From contig CAJJAJ010000010.1 of the NCBI GenBank assembly GCA_905182225.1, forward strand, positions 1-64,000: a stretch of 64,000 bases of DNA, in the 5' to 3' direction. Each line of letters opens with the position of its first letter. Positions within the stretch are counted from its first letter, which is position 1. Of the stretch, positions 63,586-64,000 are shown one piece after another. The stretch comes from an uncultured Aquiluna sp. (GTDB lineage: Bacteria; Actinomycetota; Actinomycetes; Actinomycetales; Microbacteriaceae). The position numbers and the translations under genes were made by a program. The notes under the pieces were generated by a model. The model ran no database searches. It saw only the letters and a program-made list of their open reading frames with translations, and was not told the origin of the DNA.

Positions 63586-64000
63586 CTAGCCACGAATGGT
63601 AGCTGGAACGTTGTTTCCATCGAACTGCTGGATCAGGATGTTACCGTCTGTTGGGTCTCCAACGTCATTGAAGGTAATGTTTCCCGATGGACCGTCATAG
63701 TCTGCGGTTCCACCATCGTTGATGATGTCAGCACACTCAGCAAAGCTGGTGCACTTGGTACCGTCTCCAGAACCTCCAGAAACTTCCTGAAGCTTCTCTG
63801 ACATGTTGGCACCCTGGGTGCTACGCGCCTCTAGAGCAGCAAGTGCAAGCACTATAACTGCGTCGTAGGTCTCAGGACCGTAAGCGTTTAGCTCCAAGGC
63901 TGCGTTGCCGCGTGCCTGCCAGTTTGCATCAAGCTTCGCAACGAAGTCAGCAATGTTTGCCTCGTTCACGCCTGGGTAAGTACCCTTAGCACCCTCAAGG
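63586..64000 (-). CDS. Branched-chain amino-acid-type ABC substrate-binding protein, C-terminal part (partial)
   Basis: The last 138 codons of a LivK/periplasmic-binding-protein-like fold 1 protein, open to the window edge. The stretch NAYGPETYDAVIVLALAAL is the usual dimer-lobe signature of amino-acid-binding proteins (YDAV). The end has DYDGPSGNITFNDVGDPTDG and IQQFDG, also typical. A Cys pair lies in KCTSFAECADI. It is encoded convergently to livHMGF, so the binding protein is expressed from its own promoter outside the window. Confidence 0.85.
   Translation of the reverse strand, partial: LEGAKGTYPGVNEANIADFVAKLDANWQARGNAALELNAYGPETYDAVIVLALAALEARSTQGANMSEKLQEVSGGSGDGTKCTSFAECADIINDGGTADYDGPSGNITFNDVGDPTDGNILIQQFDGNNVPATIRG

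Overview
The window reads as a compact chromosome segment of a streamlined actinobacterium, most likely Microbacteriaceae. The Luna-type freshwater lineages (Rhodoluna/Aquiluna-like) are my best guess. This is inferred from gene content and order: sucCD-DUF6350(PerM)-purNH, guaB next to the guaB3 paralogue and SURF1, a LpdA-type quinone reductase beside the biotin subunit of acyl-CoA carboxylase, and sdhCDAB. The GC content looks near 50 %, gene gaps are very short, and start codons are mixed ATG/GTG/TTG. No rRNA, tRNA, CRISPR array, insertion sequence, integrase or prophage was recognised. No gap between genes exceeds 300 bases.

Layout. 1-1535: end of an acyl-CoA carboxylase biotin subunit, meeting a disulfide-less Lpd-like flavoprotein stop to stop. 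1591-13387: a nucleoside salvage region with purine nucleoside phosphorylase, a phosphosugar mutase, an FMN-binding split-barrel protein, orphan PTS IIB and IIA genes, adenosine deaminase, thymidine phosphorylase, cytidine deaminase and a BMP-type nucleoside ABC importer; a strong hairpin separates the binding-protein gene from the rest. 13502-19359: mannose-1-P guanylyltransferase, sdhCDAB, a Tat-type Rieske lipoprotein and exonuclease III. 19369-23950: trpS, then an FMN riboswitch and the ribD-ribE-ribBA-ribH operon. 24081-28947: a solitary DNA methyltransferase-like gene, an ABC exporter, kynureninase and tryptophan 2,3-dioxygenase. 28944-31996: one-carbon genes folD, glyA and purU. 31972-34167: a large glycine-rich surface protein. 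34238-44625: icd, a heterodimeric ABC exporter, purH, purN, a PerM-like membrane protein and sucDC. 44698-49807: pcrA, a glycerophosphodiesterase, guaA and a DUF3817 protein. 49818-55757: ptsI, ptsH and a split mannitol PTS with mtlD and a DeoR regulator. 55872-59254: SURF1, guaB3 and guaB. 59445-64000: a branched-chain amino-acid-type ABC importer (livHMGF) with a convergent partial substrate-binding protein.

Functionally the window joins nucleoside scavenging (import, deamination, phosphorolysis, pentose-1-P isomerisation), purine synthesis (purN, purH, guaB, guaA), one-carbon supply, TCA enzymes (sdh, icd, sucCD), flavin synthesis and a complete mannitol PTS.

The most notable signals are these. 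At least 12 genes carry a TANNNT box exactly 6-7 bases before the start codon, which predicts leaderless mRNAs. In four of them the upstream gene's stop codon supplies the first three bases of that box, and in a fifth the box lies in the tail of a terminator. The surface protein has a glycine-rich domain patterned like that of ALK/LTK receptors. LivH carries a secreted extension fused to an ABC permease. A PTS IIA/IIB pair without IIC sits inside the nucleoside cluster.
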